The notes under the pieces: generated by a model
The model's database searches: none
What the model was told of the DNA's origin: nothing
What the model saw: only the letters and a program-made list of their open reading frames with translations
Assembly (NCBI GenBank): GCA_964552395.1
Contig: CAZKGM010000001.1
Location: 62,001 to 126,000, forward strand
Length of the DNA: 64,000 bases
Source: JAJDNH01 sp964552395
Lineage (GTDB): Bacteria; Acidobacteriota; Thermoanaerobaculia; Thermoanaerobaculales; Sulfomarinibacteraceae
Direction of reading: 5' to 3'
Made by a program: the position numbers and the translations under genes
Shown: piece after piece, positions 26,751 to 35,414 of the stretch
Position numbering within the stretch: the first letter of the stretch is position 1
Layout of the letters: each line of letters starts with the position of its first letter

Positions 26751-27533
26751 GTGGCACGTTCCAAGGCTTCTGGGCGGCAGCAACGATCGAAGACGGCGAC
26801 GAAGAGGAAGGGCCGCAACTCGAGGTGGCCTGCATGGGCCGCAGTCGCCATTCTACTGGCGCTCATCGTCGCCGTGCCCGTGTACCGGTGGTCGTGGGCG
26901 AGGGAGGAGCGCAACTCTCTTGGCTATGGACTCAGGGTGCTCCGCCAGCAAGGGTGCGTGGCCTGCCACCTCACTCCTCAGGGAGAATTCCGTTGGCGCG
27001 CTGACGGCTCGCCGCCATCGTCGGTGGAGGTGATCCGCGATGCCGTTGTCAACGGCCGTCGGGCAACGACAGGGTTCCCCGTGAAAATGCCCGCCTACGG
27101 CAGCCGCCTGTCGGTCGAAGAATGGCAGGCTGCCGCAGTTGCCGTGGCAGCTCTTTCTGGGCTTGCCGGTATTCCTGAAGATCCCGAGCTTGCCGCCGGG
27201 CACGACGTGGCGGTGCAGATGGGGTGCTTCGGCTGTCACGGGCCGCTGGGTGCCGGAGGAGTCCCCAACCCGGGCAGCCTTGCCGGAGCCGTGCCGGGCT
27301 GGTACGGGAGAGCGTTCCGCCGTGCGACAGAAAACCAGGGAGGGCTCGAGCGACTTCTCCGCGAAGGCGGGCACCAGCAACGCTTTCCGTTTCCGGGGCT
27401 GCCGGGATCGCTCCTGCGGATGCCGGCGTATGGTGACTCACTCGACTCGACCGAGAGCTCGCTGCTTGCCCGCTACGTGGAGTGGCTCAATGCCCACCCT
27501 CCGGCCTACCAGCATGACTCGGACCGCTCATGA
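26751..27533 (+). CDS. membrane-anchored diheme cytochrome c
   Basis: 260 aa. A basic N-terminus precedes one membrane segment (AWAAVAILLALIVAVPVYRW), so the protein is anchored in the inner membrane facing the periplasm. Two CxxCH heme motifs are present: GCVACH and GCFGCH, with candidate distal methionines in PVKMPAYGSRLS and LLRMPAYGDSL; the two halves are similar, so it looks like a duplicated monoheme domain. GTG 26751 is chosen because TACAAT at 26736-26741 ends 9 nt upstream with no ribosome-binding site, consistent with a leaderless message. A role as electron carrier to a terminal oxidase is inferred. Confidence 0.82.
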   Translation: MARSKASGRQQRSKTATKRKGRNSRWPAWAAVAILLALIVAVPVYRWSWAREERNSLGYGLRVLRQQGCVACHLTPQGEFRWRADGSPPSSVEVIRDAVVNGRRATTGFPVKMPAYGSRLSVEEWQAAAVAVAALSGLAGIPEDPELAAGHDVAVQMGCFGCHGPLGAGGVPNPGSLAGAVPGWYGRAFRRATENQGGLERLLREGGHQQRFPFPGLPGSLLRMPAYGDSLDSTESSLLARYVEWLNAHPPAYQHDSDRS

Positions 27534-27603
27534 GTTATCGTGGCGGCAATAGATACTTCGGCAGCCTCGTGTAACCAGCGGGCTGAGATTGCGTATCTAC
27601 TCT

Positions 27604-28701
27604 ATGATGAGGCCACGCGCTGCGGTTGTTGGCGGTTGTTTGACCCTGCTTCTGTGCCTGGGCTGCTCGTCGGCAGGTGTCACCGCGGGCCGCTCGTACC
27701 AGGCTCGGTGGCGAAAAAGCGTGCTGGCTCGAGGAGTCAATCCGACGCGGGTCGTGTACCCGTTCGAAGTGACTCCTGAGATGCTGGAGTGGGCCAGGAA
27801 GGTCGACCCGCAGGCATCGGATAGTCTCATTCGGCTCAAGCGACTGCAGCGTGCGCTATTCGACACCGGCGAGTTCAAGTTCATCTATGACGGCAACATC
27901 ACGGCGACAGCAGCCGACGCGTTCGAGAGCCGCCGCGGCAACTGTCTGAGCTTCACGGCCCTCTTCATCGCCCTGTCGCGTGGTCTCGGCATGAGGACGT
28001 CACTGGTCACGGTGCAGCGCAAGGTGGAGGTCAGTCGCGAGGAGGACCTGGTCATCATCAGCCGACACGTCGTCGCCGGGTACTCGCTGGCGGGCAGGCT
28101 CCACCTGTACGATTTTTACGTCGCATCTGACCAACCGTACGTGCAGCGGAGGGTGATCGACGACGTGACGGCCAGCGCCTTCTACCACACCAATATCGGC
28201 AGTGTTGCCCTCAAGCAGGGAGATATCGAGGGTGCTCTGACCAACCTTGAGCTAGCGACCCAACTGGCACCGGACGTGGCAGCCGTGTGGGTCAACCTCG
28301 GCGTCGCTCGACGGCGTCTCGGAGACCTCACGGGCGCCGCGCAGGCATACGAGAAGGCTCTCCTCGCCGAGCCGGGAAATCCTTCGGCCCTGACCAACCT
28401 CGCCTACCTGTATCGCCTACGTGGCCACGATGCCGAGGCAAAGGCGGCTCTTCAGGCGGCCTCCAAGGGGCCCTCCAGCCCATTCACTCTGATCGCCCTC
28501 GCCGGGGTCGAAGAGGTACAGGGGAACGCGACGGATGCCCGGCGTCACCTGCTGCGAGCCAAGCGCGCCTACCGCCACGTCCCAGAGGTGTGGGAGGCTC
28601 TGGCCAGATTCGCGTCGCGGCGCGGCGACACCAAACGGGCGGAACGGTACCGGGAGAAGGCCGCAAAGCTGCGCCAGAAGGCAGCGGCCTCGAACTCGTA
28701 G
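27604..28701 (+). CDS. TPR lipoprotein with transglutaminase-like domain
   Basis: 365 aa (ATG 27604; ATG 27607 is equally possible). The signal ends in a lipobox, LTLLLCLGC-SS, so it is a lipoprotein. Residues ~75-190 resemble a transglutaminase/SirB1-like fold: RGNCLSFTALFIALSRGLGMR with the Cys, then SRHVVAGY with the His. TPR repeats follow from about 195: YHTNIGSVALKQGDIEGALTNLELATQLAP broken by a helix turn, VWVNLGVARRRLGDLTGAAQAYEKALL, and ALTNLAYLYRLRGHDAEAKAAL. It is probably an outer-membrane-attached scaffold. TATCTA at 27594-27599 may be its -10 box very close to the start. Confidence 0.82.
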   Translation: MMRPRAAVVGGCLTLLLCLGCSSAGVTAGRSYQARWRKSVLARGVNPTRVVYPFEVTPEMLEWARKVDPQASDSLIRLKRLQRALFDTGEFKFIYDGNITATAADAFESRRGNCLSFTALFIALSRGLGMRTSLVTVQRKVEVSREEDLVIISRHVVAGYSLAGRLHLYDFYVASDQPYVQRRVIDDVTASAFYHTNIGSVALKQGDIEGALTNLELATQLAPDVAAVWVNLGVARRRLGDLTGAAQAYEKALLAEPGNPSALTNLAYLYRLRGHDAEAKAALQAASKGPSSPFTLIALAGVEEVQGNATDARRHLLRAKRAYRHVPEVWEALARFASRRGDTKRAERYREKAAKLRQKAAASNS

Positions 28702-28813
28702 CTGCGGCTGCCTTCCAGCAATCGTGCGAAGCCTGAAGATGACGTTCCTGGAAGGCGAATGGCCGGCCATGGTGGACCGCTGGGGAAAGACCCGGAGGGC
28801 GGTGTGGGTGCGG

Positions 28814-28819
28814 TACAAT
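28814..28819 (+). promoter_or_regulatory. -10 box TACAAT upstream of the DUF1573 gene
   Basis: CGGTACAATC repeats the core seen at 26734-26741. It would give a leader of about 85 nt. No convincing -35 hexamer is visible. Confidence 0.4.
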
Positions 28820-28910
28820 CCGCGCCAGGCGGTGTGCGTACAGCGTCGCAGCCGCCCGGCTGGGGCGAAGTGGTCGGACGCGGTAGGTGCGCGGCCCGTC
28901 TGGAGGTTCT

Positions 28911-30155
28911 ATGCACAAGCAACTGGTAACGACCGTGGTCGGGGTGATCTTGGCTGTCGGTGTGGCCTCGGCGCAGCAGCCGACTCCAAAGCCGCACAGT
29001 CTGCTTGTCAAGCCGCACGTCACCGTTGAGCACTCGCAGCTCGACGTTGGGGAGGTTCTGGCTGGCCGGAAGGTCGTGGCGACGTTCGTATTCCACAACA
29101 GTGGACCCAAACCAGTGAAGATACTGAAGGCAGCTCCGTCTTGAGGCTGCACGGTGACCGGGCATGACCCGGTAATCCCGGCAGGTGGGTCGGGAACGCT
29201 TGTTGCGACCATTTCAACGCACCCCAACCAACACGGGAAGATCAGAAAGTCAGTTCGTGTCGAGACCGACGACCCCGGGGCTCGGATGCTCATGCTCACG
29301 GTCACGGCGGATCTGCAGCAGCCGATCGAGGTGGAGCCGAGGATCCCGGTATCTGTGGAGGTTAAAGAAGGAGAACCGACCGAGAAGCGTCTCCTGCTTC
29401 ACCGGCAGGACGGCAAGCGGCTCGAAGTGACCAAGGTGGCCAGCAGGGATCCGAACCTGGTGATGGCGACAGCGAGCGCCGTGACCCATGAGGAGAAGGT
29501 CGACGGACTGGTCGCGAGACCGGGTGATGTTTGGCTGGACCTTTCGGTGCCGGGAACACGAGGCAGGAGCTTCGCCACAACCCAGATCTCGGTCGCGTCC
29601 ACAACGCCGGACCTGCCGGTGCTCATGGTCCCGGTTTATGTTCGGATCCGTCAGCTCATCGAGGTGATTCCGCCGCAGGCACGGGTGGTCCTTCCGCCGC
29701 ACGGTGATCGACCGCTCGTGAGGCTTGTGAAGTTGCGGCACTCCGGAGGCAAGGAGTTCAAAATCCTGGCGGCGACGAGCGATCACCCAGATTTGTTCTC
29801 CGTGGGGATCGACGGTACGAAGGCGATGTCGACCCATACTGTGCGGCTCGAAGTGAGCTCGCGAGTGGCCCAGGAGGGGCTGGACCATGCCATTCACGGG
29901 CAGGTTGAGCTTCGGACGAACCTGCCGGAGAGACCGACCATCACGATCCCGGTCGAGGTCACCCCTGTCCGTGCTGCCGCACGGCCGAGCCCCGGAATGA
30001 TCCGGGGCATCCGCGGGACCCATCAGGCAACACCGGAGGAGGGCACCCATCTGCGAGGCGGACCGCCGGGAAAACCGACTCCTGTGGGCAGGCCGTCTAC
30101 AGGCATCAGATCGGGCGGCGCTGTGGGTGGGAGCGACAGGCCGGAGGGGGCGTGA
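28911..30155 (+). CDS. DUF1573 protein with in-frame TGA at the conserved Cys: candidate selenoprotein
   Basis: Read through the TGA at 29142-29144, this is one 414-residue frame from ATG 28911 (site GGAGG) to TGA 30155. A signal peptide (HKQLVTTVVGVILAVGVASA) leads into DUF1573: LDVGEVLAGRKVVATFVFHN, then KAAPS-(TGA)-GCTVTGHDPVIPAGGSG. Family members read SCGCTV here, so the TGA replaces exactly the first Cys (codon 78). Downstream, three or four beta-sandwich repeats continue to the end. A 6-bp hairpin at 29157-29173 lies 12 nt after the TGA, in the place of a bacterial SECIS. Alternatives are a point nonsense mutation, or restart at GTG 29154, which would split the domain. Likely a periplasmic/envelope redox-active protein. 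Confidence 0.72.
29157..29173 (+). promoter_or_regulatory. possible SECIS-like hairpin after the in-frame TGA
   Basis: ACCGGG (29157-29162) pairs with CCCGGT (29168-29173), perfect 6 bp with a CATGA loop. The loop begins 18 nt after the TGA, within the spacing used by bacterial SECIS elements. The usual G in the first loop positions is absent unless the closing G-C pair opens. Confidence 0.4.
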
Positions 30156-30246
30156 CGGCAGGGCGTGGCACCCGAGAGGGGGGAAAGATGTTCATCGGTG
30201 ATTCTCGCCTGGTCCCGTGCCAAGGCGTCTGGACTCCAGGGGAAAC

Positions 30247-31419
30247 ATGGCCATGAGCGGGGGTCGAAACGTACCTGAGGGCGGCGGGGAGCAAGGATCC
30301 GTTGAAGGTCTGCGCGATCTTGCTGCGATTGGGGCTCCCGAGATCTTCGAGCATCTTCGGAAGGGAGTTCTGGGCCAGGATGCGGCTTTGCATTTCGTGT
30401 CCGTCGCTGTGTTCAAGCACGTGACGGGGAAGGTCCCTGGGAACATCCTGCTGATCGGCAACTCGGGCACCGGCAAGACCACAATCATGAACAATATCCA
30501 GCGCCTCTACCAAGAGGTGCCCGAGTATCGCCCATTTCGGGCGATGACCATCATCAATGCCAACTTGCTGGTTGACCCGGACCGCATGGAGTTCCGGCCA
30601 GAGCGGGTTCTGACGGCGGCGGAGCAACGAGCTCGTTCGGTCCTCGGTACGCGGCCTACGGCCGCCGAGCTGAAGACCGCCATGGAACGGGCCACGATTT
30701 GTATCGACGAGGTGGACAAGATGGCGTCGGTGGTTGCCGGCAAGCCCAACCCGATCGGTGTCGTCCTCCAGCAGGGTCTGCTCACGCTCATGGAGGGAGA
30801 GCGGGTGGCCTACCGGACCCATGCGGTCGTCGACGGCGAGGAGCAGGCCATCACGCTCGATATCGATACGAGCCACATGATGTTCATCTGCGGTGGCGCG
30901 TTCGAGGGACTGTATGACCAGGTGTACCTGAGGGTTGTGAAACCCGGGAGCGGTGAGAAGCTCAAGTCGCACGCGATTCAGACCGCCGACGGCCAGGTAC
31001 GGATCGAGACCCGGTTTGCGCTCGCAGACTTCATCAAGCCGGAGGATCTGTTCACTTACGGGATGGTGCCCCAGTTCATGGCTCGCTTCGACAATACGGT
31101 GCTTCTCAACGACCTCTCAGTCGAGGTGCTCAAGGAGATTCTGATCAGATCAGTCGACTCTCCATTCCTCCGGTCCAGGCGCTACTTCGAGGTGTTGAAC
31201 ATACGGCTTGAGCTCGAGGACCTGGCAGCATCGCTGATCGCCGAGCAGGCGGAGAAACACACGCGGACGGGGGCCCGCGCGTTGCGCAGCATCTTCGGGA
31301 GAATCGCCAACCGGCTCGAGTTTGATCCGTGGCGATATGAGGGGCTCGAGGAGGGGACCGACGGCACATACCGTCTCGTGATTACGGCCGATCTTGTACG
31401 CCGGCGGCTCGCCCTGTAG
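30247..31419 (+). CDS. ClpX-like AAA+ ATPase without zinc finger
   Basis: 390 aa (ATG 30247, AGGGG 5 nt upstream; ATG 30253 also possible). ClpX/HslU-type AAA+ fold: IFEHLRKGVLGQDAALHFVSVAVFKH, Walker A LIGNSGTGKTT, Walker B TICIDEVDKMA, GVVLQQGLLTLMEGERV (as in ClpX), FICGGAFEGL, then GMVPQFMARFDNTVLLNDLS and the sensor-2 region GARALRSIFGRI. The N-terminal zinc-binding domain of ClpX is missing and there is no clpP next to it. A true ClpX normally sits with clpP, so this may be a specialised unfoldase paralog. The insert between Walker A and B (EYRPFRAMTIINANLL) differs from ClpX. Confidence 0.8.
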   Translation: MAMSGGRNVPEGGGEQGSVEGLRDLAAIGAPEIFEHLRKGVLGQDAALHFVSVAVFKHVTGKVPGNILLIGNSGTGKTTIMNNIQRLYQEVPEYRPFRAMTIINANLLVDPDRMEFRPERVLTAAEQRARSVLGTRPTAAELKTAMERATICIDEVDKMASVVAGKPNPIGVVLQQGLLTLMEGERVAYRTHAVVDGEEQAITLDIDTSHMMFICGGAFEGLYDQVYLRVVKPGSGEKLKSHAIQTADGQVRIETRFALADFIKPEDLFTYGMVPQFMARFDNTVLLNDLSVEVLKEILIRSVDSPFLRSRRYFEVLNIRLELEDLAASLIAEQAEKHTRTGARALRSIFGRIANRLEFDPWRYEGLEEGTDGTYRLVITADLVRRRLAL

Positions 31420-31645
31420 GCCGTGCATCTCATTGTCGCGCGGCTGCAGCACGCGATGCCCCGGCGCTGGCCGTCCTCTCTCTCGATGCGGCTCACTGGG
31501 CGAGGGTTTTACACAGGTTTCACCTTCACGGGAAGTCTTGCGTTGGCTTTACTTGCGTGGCCAACGCCGGCAGGAGCGTGCTTCTCTAACCCGAGGAAGG
31601 CGGCCGGCTTGCAGTGCTGGTATGGTCCGGGCACCGGGTGGTTGC

Positions 31646-31651
31646 TAGACT
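31646..31651 (+). promoter_or_regulatory. -10 box TAGACT of a likely leaderless transcript
   Basis: TAGACT ends exactly 6 nt before GTG 31658. The 238 nt between the ClpX-like gene and this gene holds no convincing coding region; a ~100-codon frame there has no family features. Confidence 0.45.
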
Positions 31652-31657
31652 CACTCC

Positions 31658-32338
31658 GTGGGGATCTTCGTTCTTCGCCTCGATCTCGATCTGAAGGACT
31701 CGCTCGCCCGTCGGATCCAGCCTGAAGCGCTGGTCGTGCAGGAGGACCGCAATCTGGTCATGAGTGCGCCGGCGGCGGTCGACCTCGACGTCGAAGACGA
31801 GCTGGACGCCGCCTACGTGGCCATCTCGGCCCATCGGCCGCTACCGGTCGGCCGATATCTGCTGCGACGGCCCCGAGCGATCGCACCGTACTGGACCTAC
31901 CAGGCCGTCGTTCACGACCTGGAGCAAAGCCCGACCTGCCGGCCGGGAGATGTCCGCCGAAGCCTGATTGCTATCCTCTCGGATGCGCAGAAGCGCGGTC
32001 TCGAGCACCTCGCCGTCGAGCCCATCGGGCATTGGCGTGATGCGGGCCTGCCCTTCACCGAGATGGTCGAGGCCCTCGATGCCACGATCTTCGAGCTGAC
32101 GCGCCGACTCGTGAGCCCGTGCCGTATGACCCTGCTTCTGGACAACCTGGAGCAGCTGGAAGAGGTCTCGCACCTGCTGAGATCGCGGCTCCTGCGGAGA
32201 GCGAGTCGGAGCTTTCATATCGTCACGGGAGACGTCGCTGTGGTCGAGGTTCGAGAGCGTGGAGACCGTCTCCATTTTCGGTTCGTGCCGGGCTCGCTCT
32301 CGGGCTACATGGTGACGAGATCGGGTGATGTGGCGTGA
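31658..32338 (+). CDS. macro-domain-like protein of unknown function
   Basis: 226 aa, GTG start set by the TAGACT box 6 nt upstream. I do not recognise a firm family. Residues ~85-150 resemble a macro domain core: YQAVVHDLEQSP, then DVRRSLIAILSDAQKRGLEHLAVEPIG followed by FTEMVEALDATIF, compare the macro pattern of ALxxAxxxGxxSIAxPxIG. The N-terminal strand set (ALVVQEDRNLVMSAPAAVDLDVEDEL) could form the first sheet. If so it may bind ADP-ribose-like ligands. It lies 71 nt upstream of an FHA-sigma54 activator in the same direction; a joint signalling role is inference only. Confidence 0.6.
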   Translation: MGIFVLRLDLDLKDSLARRIQPEALVVQEDRNLVMSAPAAVDLDVEDELDAAYVAISAHRPLPVGRYLLRRPRAIAPYWTYQAVVHDLEQSPTCRPGDVRRSLIAILSDAQKRGLEHLAVEPIGHWRDAGLPFTEMVEALDATIFELTRRLVSPCRMTLLLDNLEQLEEVSHLLRSRLLRRASRSFHIVTGDVAVVEVRERGDRLHFRFVPGSLSGYMVTRSGDVA

Positions 32339-32409
32339 TGTCGTCGCGCCCCGCCCGGGCAGCCTGCGCCCCGAGACATGGTGTAGAGTGAGTCCTCGGG
32401 GGAGCGAAG

Positions 32410-34218
32410 ATGGCGCACTACATCTTGGTATACAGTCACCCCGAGCTCGGGGAGCAGCGCTTTGAGCTGAGACGTGATGGCACCTACCGGATTGGCTCCC
32501 GCGGTAGCAATGACATCGTCATCGCACAGGATGACGTCTCACGCCACCACGCCGTTCTCAAGGTTCGGGCAAACGGCTTTCACATCACGGATCTCGGCAG
32601 TAAGAACGGTACGTTCGTCAACGGCACACGTGTGACGGCGGCCGAGCTGCAGTGCGGAGACCAGATCCAGGTTTCTTCTGCCACGTTGGTTCTGGTGGAG
32701 GTGTCTTCGGGCACGTTCGCGATCGCCCCTGAGATTCGTCCCACTCCGCGCCTCGAAGGTGAGCAGGGTGAACGAGAGGACACGGTTCAGTACAAGAGTG
32801 AAGCGACGGTGGAGGACATCGTCGAGCTCCTCGAGGTTGGGGCGCGCACCATGCACGGTGGGTCCCTGACAATGCTCCTCAGATGGATCTGTGACAGGTT
32901 CCGACTGAACGGCGTCATGATCCTGGGTCTGGACCGTCGGGATGTGGCTCTGGTCTCGAGTGCAGGAGACCTCGGCTCGCTGGTGAGTGATGTCTCGGCG
33001 CTGGCACGGAGCCTCGGCCCGCTCGATCGACAGCAGAATCTGGACCGTCCAACCGTGAGACAGGTTGAGAGCGCCGGTGAGAATCTGCTGGTTGCCAACG
33101 TTGGTCCGCAACACCTCCTCGTCGTTCGCTACGGTGGAGACCCGCCCGCAGTCGCGGACACACGGGCCGTGATCGCGGCCGTTGATACAGCCCTTCACAA
33201 GGAAAGCACTTCAGGTGTGGTCAAGGCAGATGGCGGCGCGCAGCCGATGCCCTCGGACGGCGCGGCCCTGGACATGATCCTCGGTGCCTCGTCCGCGCTT
33301 CAGTCCTGCAAGCGTCTCGCTGTCGAGTATGCCCACCAGGACGAACCCGTGATGATCACCGGCGAAAGCGGCACCGGCAAGGAGCTCTTTGCGCGCGCCG
33401 TTCATGCCCTGTCCCGGAGACGCCAAGCCGCGTTCGTCGCGGTCAACTGCGCCGCGATTCCCGCCGATCTTATCGAGGCAGAGCTGTTCGGCGTCGCCCC
33501 TGGAGCTGCGACGGGCGTTGGATCACGTCCCGGCAAGTTCCAGAGCGCGTCAGGGGGGACCTTGTTCCTGGATGAGATCGGCGATCTGCCGGTGAACCTG
33601 CAAGGAAAGCTCCTGAGGGTTCTGGAGGCAGGCGAGCTGTACCGTGTGGGCGATGACAAACCGACGACCTGTGAGGCGCGTGTGGTCTCCGCGACGAACC
33701 GGGACCTTGAGCAGGACGTTCGAGCTGCGCGGTTTCGCTCGGATCTCTTTTACCGGTTGCATGTCCTGCACCTGCACATTCCCCCGCTCCGCGAGAGGCA
33801 ACAGGACATTCCACCCCTCGTCAACTGCTTTCTCGAAAGCGCTGCGAGGCGGGTCGGAAGGCGGGTCTCGGGCGTGACCGTCAGAGCACTTGATGCCCTG
33901 ACAGCGTACGGTTGGCCGGGCAATGTCCGTGAGCTGAGGAGCGAGCTGGTGCGCGCCGTGGCTTCCGTGACAGACGGTGCAGTTGTCGATCTCAGGAGTC
34001 TGTCACCCGCTGTCAGCGGTGCGCGGGCGCGACCGGCCGGCGGCCCGGCTCTGGATGAGCTCGAGGGGCTGCGCCTGGATGAGGCGCGACAGATCCTCGA
34101 GCAATGGCTCATCGAGCGCGCTCTCGAGACGGCGGGTGGCAATCAAAGCCGTGCTGCAGAAAGCCTTGGCCTCTCTCGCGCCGGTCTCTACAAGAAGATG
34201 AAGCGACTGGGAGTCTAA
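32410..34218 (+). CDS. FHA-domain sigma-54-dependent transcriptional activator
   Basis: 602 aa. N-terminal FHA domain (~25-95: YRIGSRGSNDIVI, VSRHHAVL, DLGSKNGTFVNG) reads phosphothreonine. A GAF-like middle (~130-260) follows. The AAA+ domain has Walker A GESGTGKE (~318-325) and Walker B GTLFLDEIG (~383-391), plus the arginine-finger region RFRSDLFYRLHVL and GWPGNVREL. The C-terminal Fis-type helix-turn-helix is NQSRAAESLGLSRAGLYKKMKRL. The sigma54-contact loop is GAATGV (~365-370) rather than GAFTGA. It likely receives signals from a Ser/Thr kinase such as the one at 53190. TAGAGT near 32385 is a possible -10. Confidence 0.9.
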   Translation: MAHYILVYSHPELGEQRFELRRDGTYRIGSRGSNDIVIAQDDVSRHHAVLKVRANGFHITDLGSKNGTFVNGTRVTAAELQCGDQIQVSSATLVLVEVSSGTFAIAPEIRPTPRLEGEQGEREDTVQYKSEATVEDIVELLEVGARTMHGGSLTMLLRWICDRFRLNGVMILGLDRRDVALVSSAGDLGSLVSDVSALARSLGPLDRQQNLDRPTVRQVESAGENLLVANVGPQHLLVVRYGGDPPAVADTRAVIAAVDTALHKESTSGVVKADGGAQPMPSDGAALDMILGASSALQSCKRLAVEYAHQDEPVMITGESGTGKELFARAVHALSRRRQAAFVAVNCAAIPADLIEAELFGVAPGAATGVGSRPGKFQSASGGTLFLDEIGDLPVNLQGKLLRVLEAGELYRVGDDKPTTCEARVVSATNRDLEQDVRAARFRSDLFYRLHVLHLHIPPLRERQQDIPPLVNCFLESAARRVGRRVSGVTVRALDALTAYGWPGNVRELRSELVRAVASVTDGAVVDLRSLSPAVSGARARPAGGPALDELEGLRLDEARQILEQWLIERALETAGGNQSRAAESLGLSRAGLYKKMKRLGV

Positions 34219-34499
34219 GCCGCACTTCTCACCACTTTGCGGCTGTGATATGCGATGCACCGGTGCCGGTGACGTTGTTTCACCTCAAGGTACTCCATCT
34301 CACGCTCGCCCCTCCGGGCCCTGACGCCCTTGACGCGGTCGCCCTGACGGGCGGCGCATGAGGTCCCTGCCGGTTCCCGAGGACGCCCCTGCGCCAGCTT
34401 GCTCCTCATTGCACCGCAAGTGAACAGGGGTCTCTCAGCGTGTCCTGTGTGCTGCCGCAGGTTTCCGACGTCTGCTAACTCCGGTAGACAGTCCTGCAG

Positions 34500-35204
34500 A
34501 TGTCCGAGGGCACCAAGCTGAAGAAGTCGAGACCTGACGGTCGCTTGCCTTGCGTGCTCGAGATGGAACGGGACTTGCTTGAGACAAGCCTAAGGATGGC
34601 GGGGAGGATCATGCGAGCTGTTCGATCGACGGCGGTGGGTAGAGGGGCCGACGGGAGCAGTCAAGACTTCATCAACGAGGTGCTCAGCCTTGGGAGGGAG
34701 CTTGTGGGCTCGTTGGAGAGGTCGATTGTCAGTGTGGGACACGGTTTGGCAAGCACCGTTGTGCCTGCTGGCAAACTCAGGCTTCTTGTTCTTGGCTTGC
34801 CCATTCCGGTCTTCGGTTACATCGGGGATGACAATCAAGAAGTCCTTCAGCAGGTGACTGAGTTTCTGCGGCGGTCTCTGGAGGGCGAGCTGAGAAACGG
34901 GCACCGGCTTGCGCTCCACACGTTCACGTGCTGTCTTCACGTCCTCGACCACCGTCAGATCCTGGGGTGGCTGCCCCAGGTCGGTCGGCTCGCGAAGCGG
35001 GGTGAGCCAGCATTTCTGGGTGCGCAGCTCGTGACCCTCTACCCATTCACGGAGGAGGAGATCCGACACTGGCCGCAGGCGCCCCCTGGCGCGCTTGCCT
35101 GTGCGCTGTGCTTGGAGCAGATGATAGGTGATGTGTACTCGTTCATGGACCAGCTGCTGGCTGAGCGCTGTCGCTCGGCCTCCAGACAGGGGGAACGGAT
35201 GTAG
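34500..35204 (+). CDS. hypothetical helical protein, orphan
   Basis: 234 aa, no family recognised. It appears mostly alpha-helical (DLLETSLRMAGRIMRAVRS, FINEVLSLGRELVGSLERSI), with a hydrophobic stretch (KLRLLVLGLPIPVFGYIG) and a Cys/His group (HTFTCCLHVLDH, ACALCLEQM). The codon use is less GC-biased at third positions than in its neighbours, which hints at recent transfer or weak selection. The preceding 281 nt (34219-34499) has no gene and several short inverted repeats. The best support that the frame is real is a strong terminator 44 nt after its stop on the same strand. Confidence 0.5.
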   Translation: MSEGTKLKKSRPDGRLPCVLEMERDLLETSLRMAGRIMRAVRSTAVGRGADGSSQDFINEVLSLGRELVGSLERSIVSVGHGLASTVVPAGKLRLLVLGLPIPVFGYIGDDNQEVLQQVTEFLRRSLEGELRNGHRLALHTFTCCLHVLDHRQILGWLPQVGRLAKRGEPAFLGAQLVTLYPFTEEEIRHWPQAPPGALACALCLEQMIGDVYSFMDQLLAERCRSASRQGERM

Positions 35205-35247
35205 TTTGCACCGGAACCGGGCGTATTCAAGACCCTCCATCCTCATC

Positions 35248-35294
35248 GTGACCGTGGGTCCGTCCTCCCTCAATCCCACGGTCACCCTTTTTTT
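35248..35294 (+). terminator. rho-independent terminator
   Basis: GTGACCGTGGG (35248-35258) pairs perfectly with CCCACGGTCAC (35275-35285), 11 bp with a 16-nt loop, followed by CC and seven T residues (35288-35294). It ends the orphan gene transcript. Confidence 0.88.
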
Positions 35295-35414
35295 CCCCTT
35301 GCACAGGCCTGGGATTCGGCGAATGAACGATCTCACCGCAGGAGGGTACGGCTGCTGCGGGGGCTTGACAGCATCGCTGCGATCTCTCCGGAAGGGGCGG
35401 TGTATCATGACGCG

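Noticed and set aside
29154..30155. A separate gene starting at GTG 29154 after the TGA
   Set aside because: It would begin in the middle of the CGCTV signature, has no ribosome-binding site, and would leave an 77-residue truncated DUF1573 upstream.
28911..30155. Genome-wide reassignment of TGA to an amino acid
   Set aside because: Many genes in the window end at TGA at family-consistent positions and prfB keeps its TGA frameshift control.
31423..31725. 100-codon frame between the ClpX-like and macro-like genes
   Set aside because: No domain, no ribosome-binding site, and it overlaps the well-placed start of the next gene.
34219..34499. A third copy of the long hairpin element (CCTGACGGGCGGCGCATG near 34342)
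   Set aside because: Only a short partial match to the 3' arm; the 5' block is absent.
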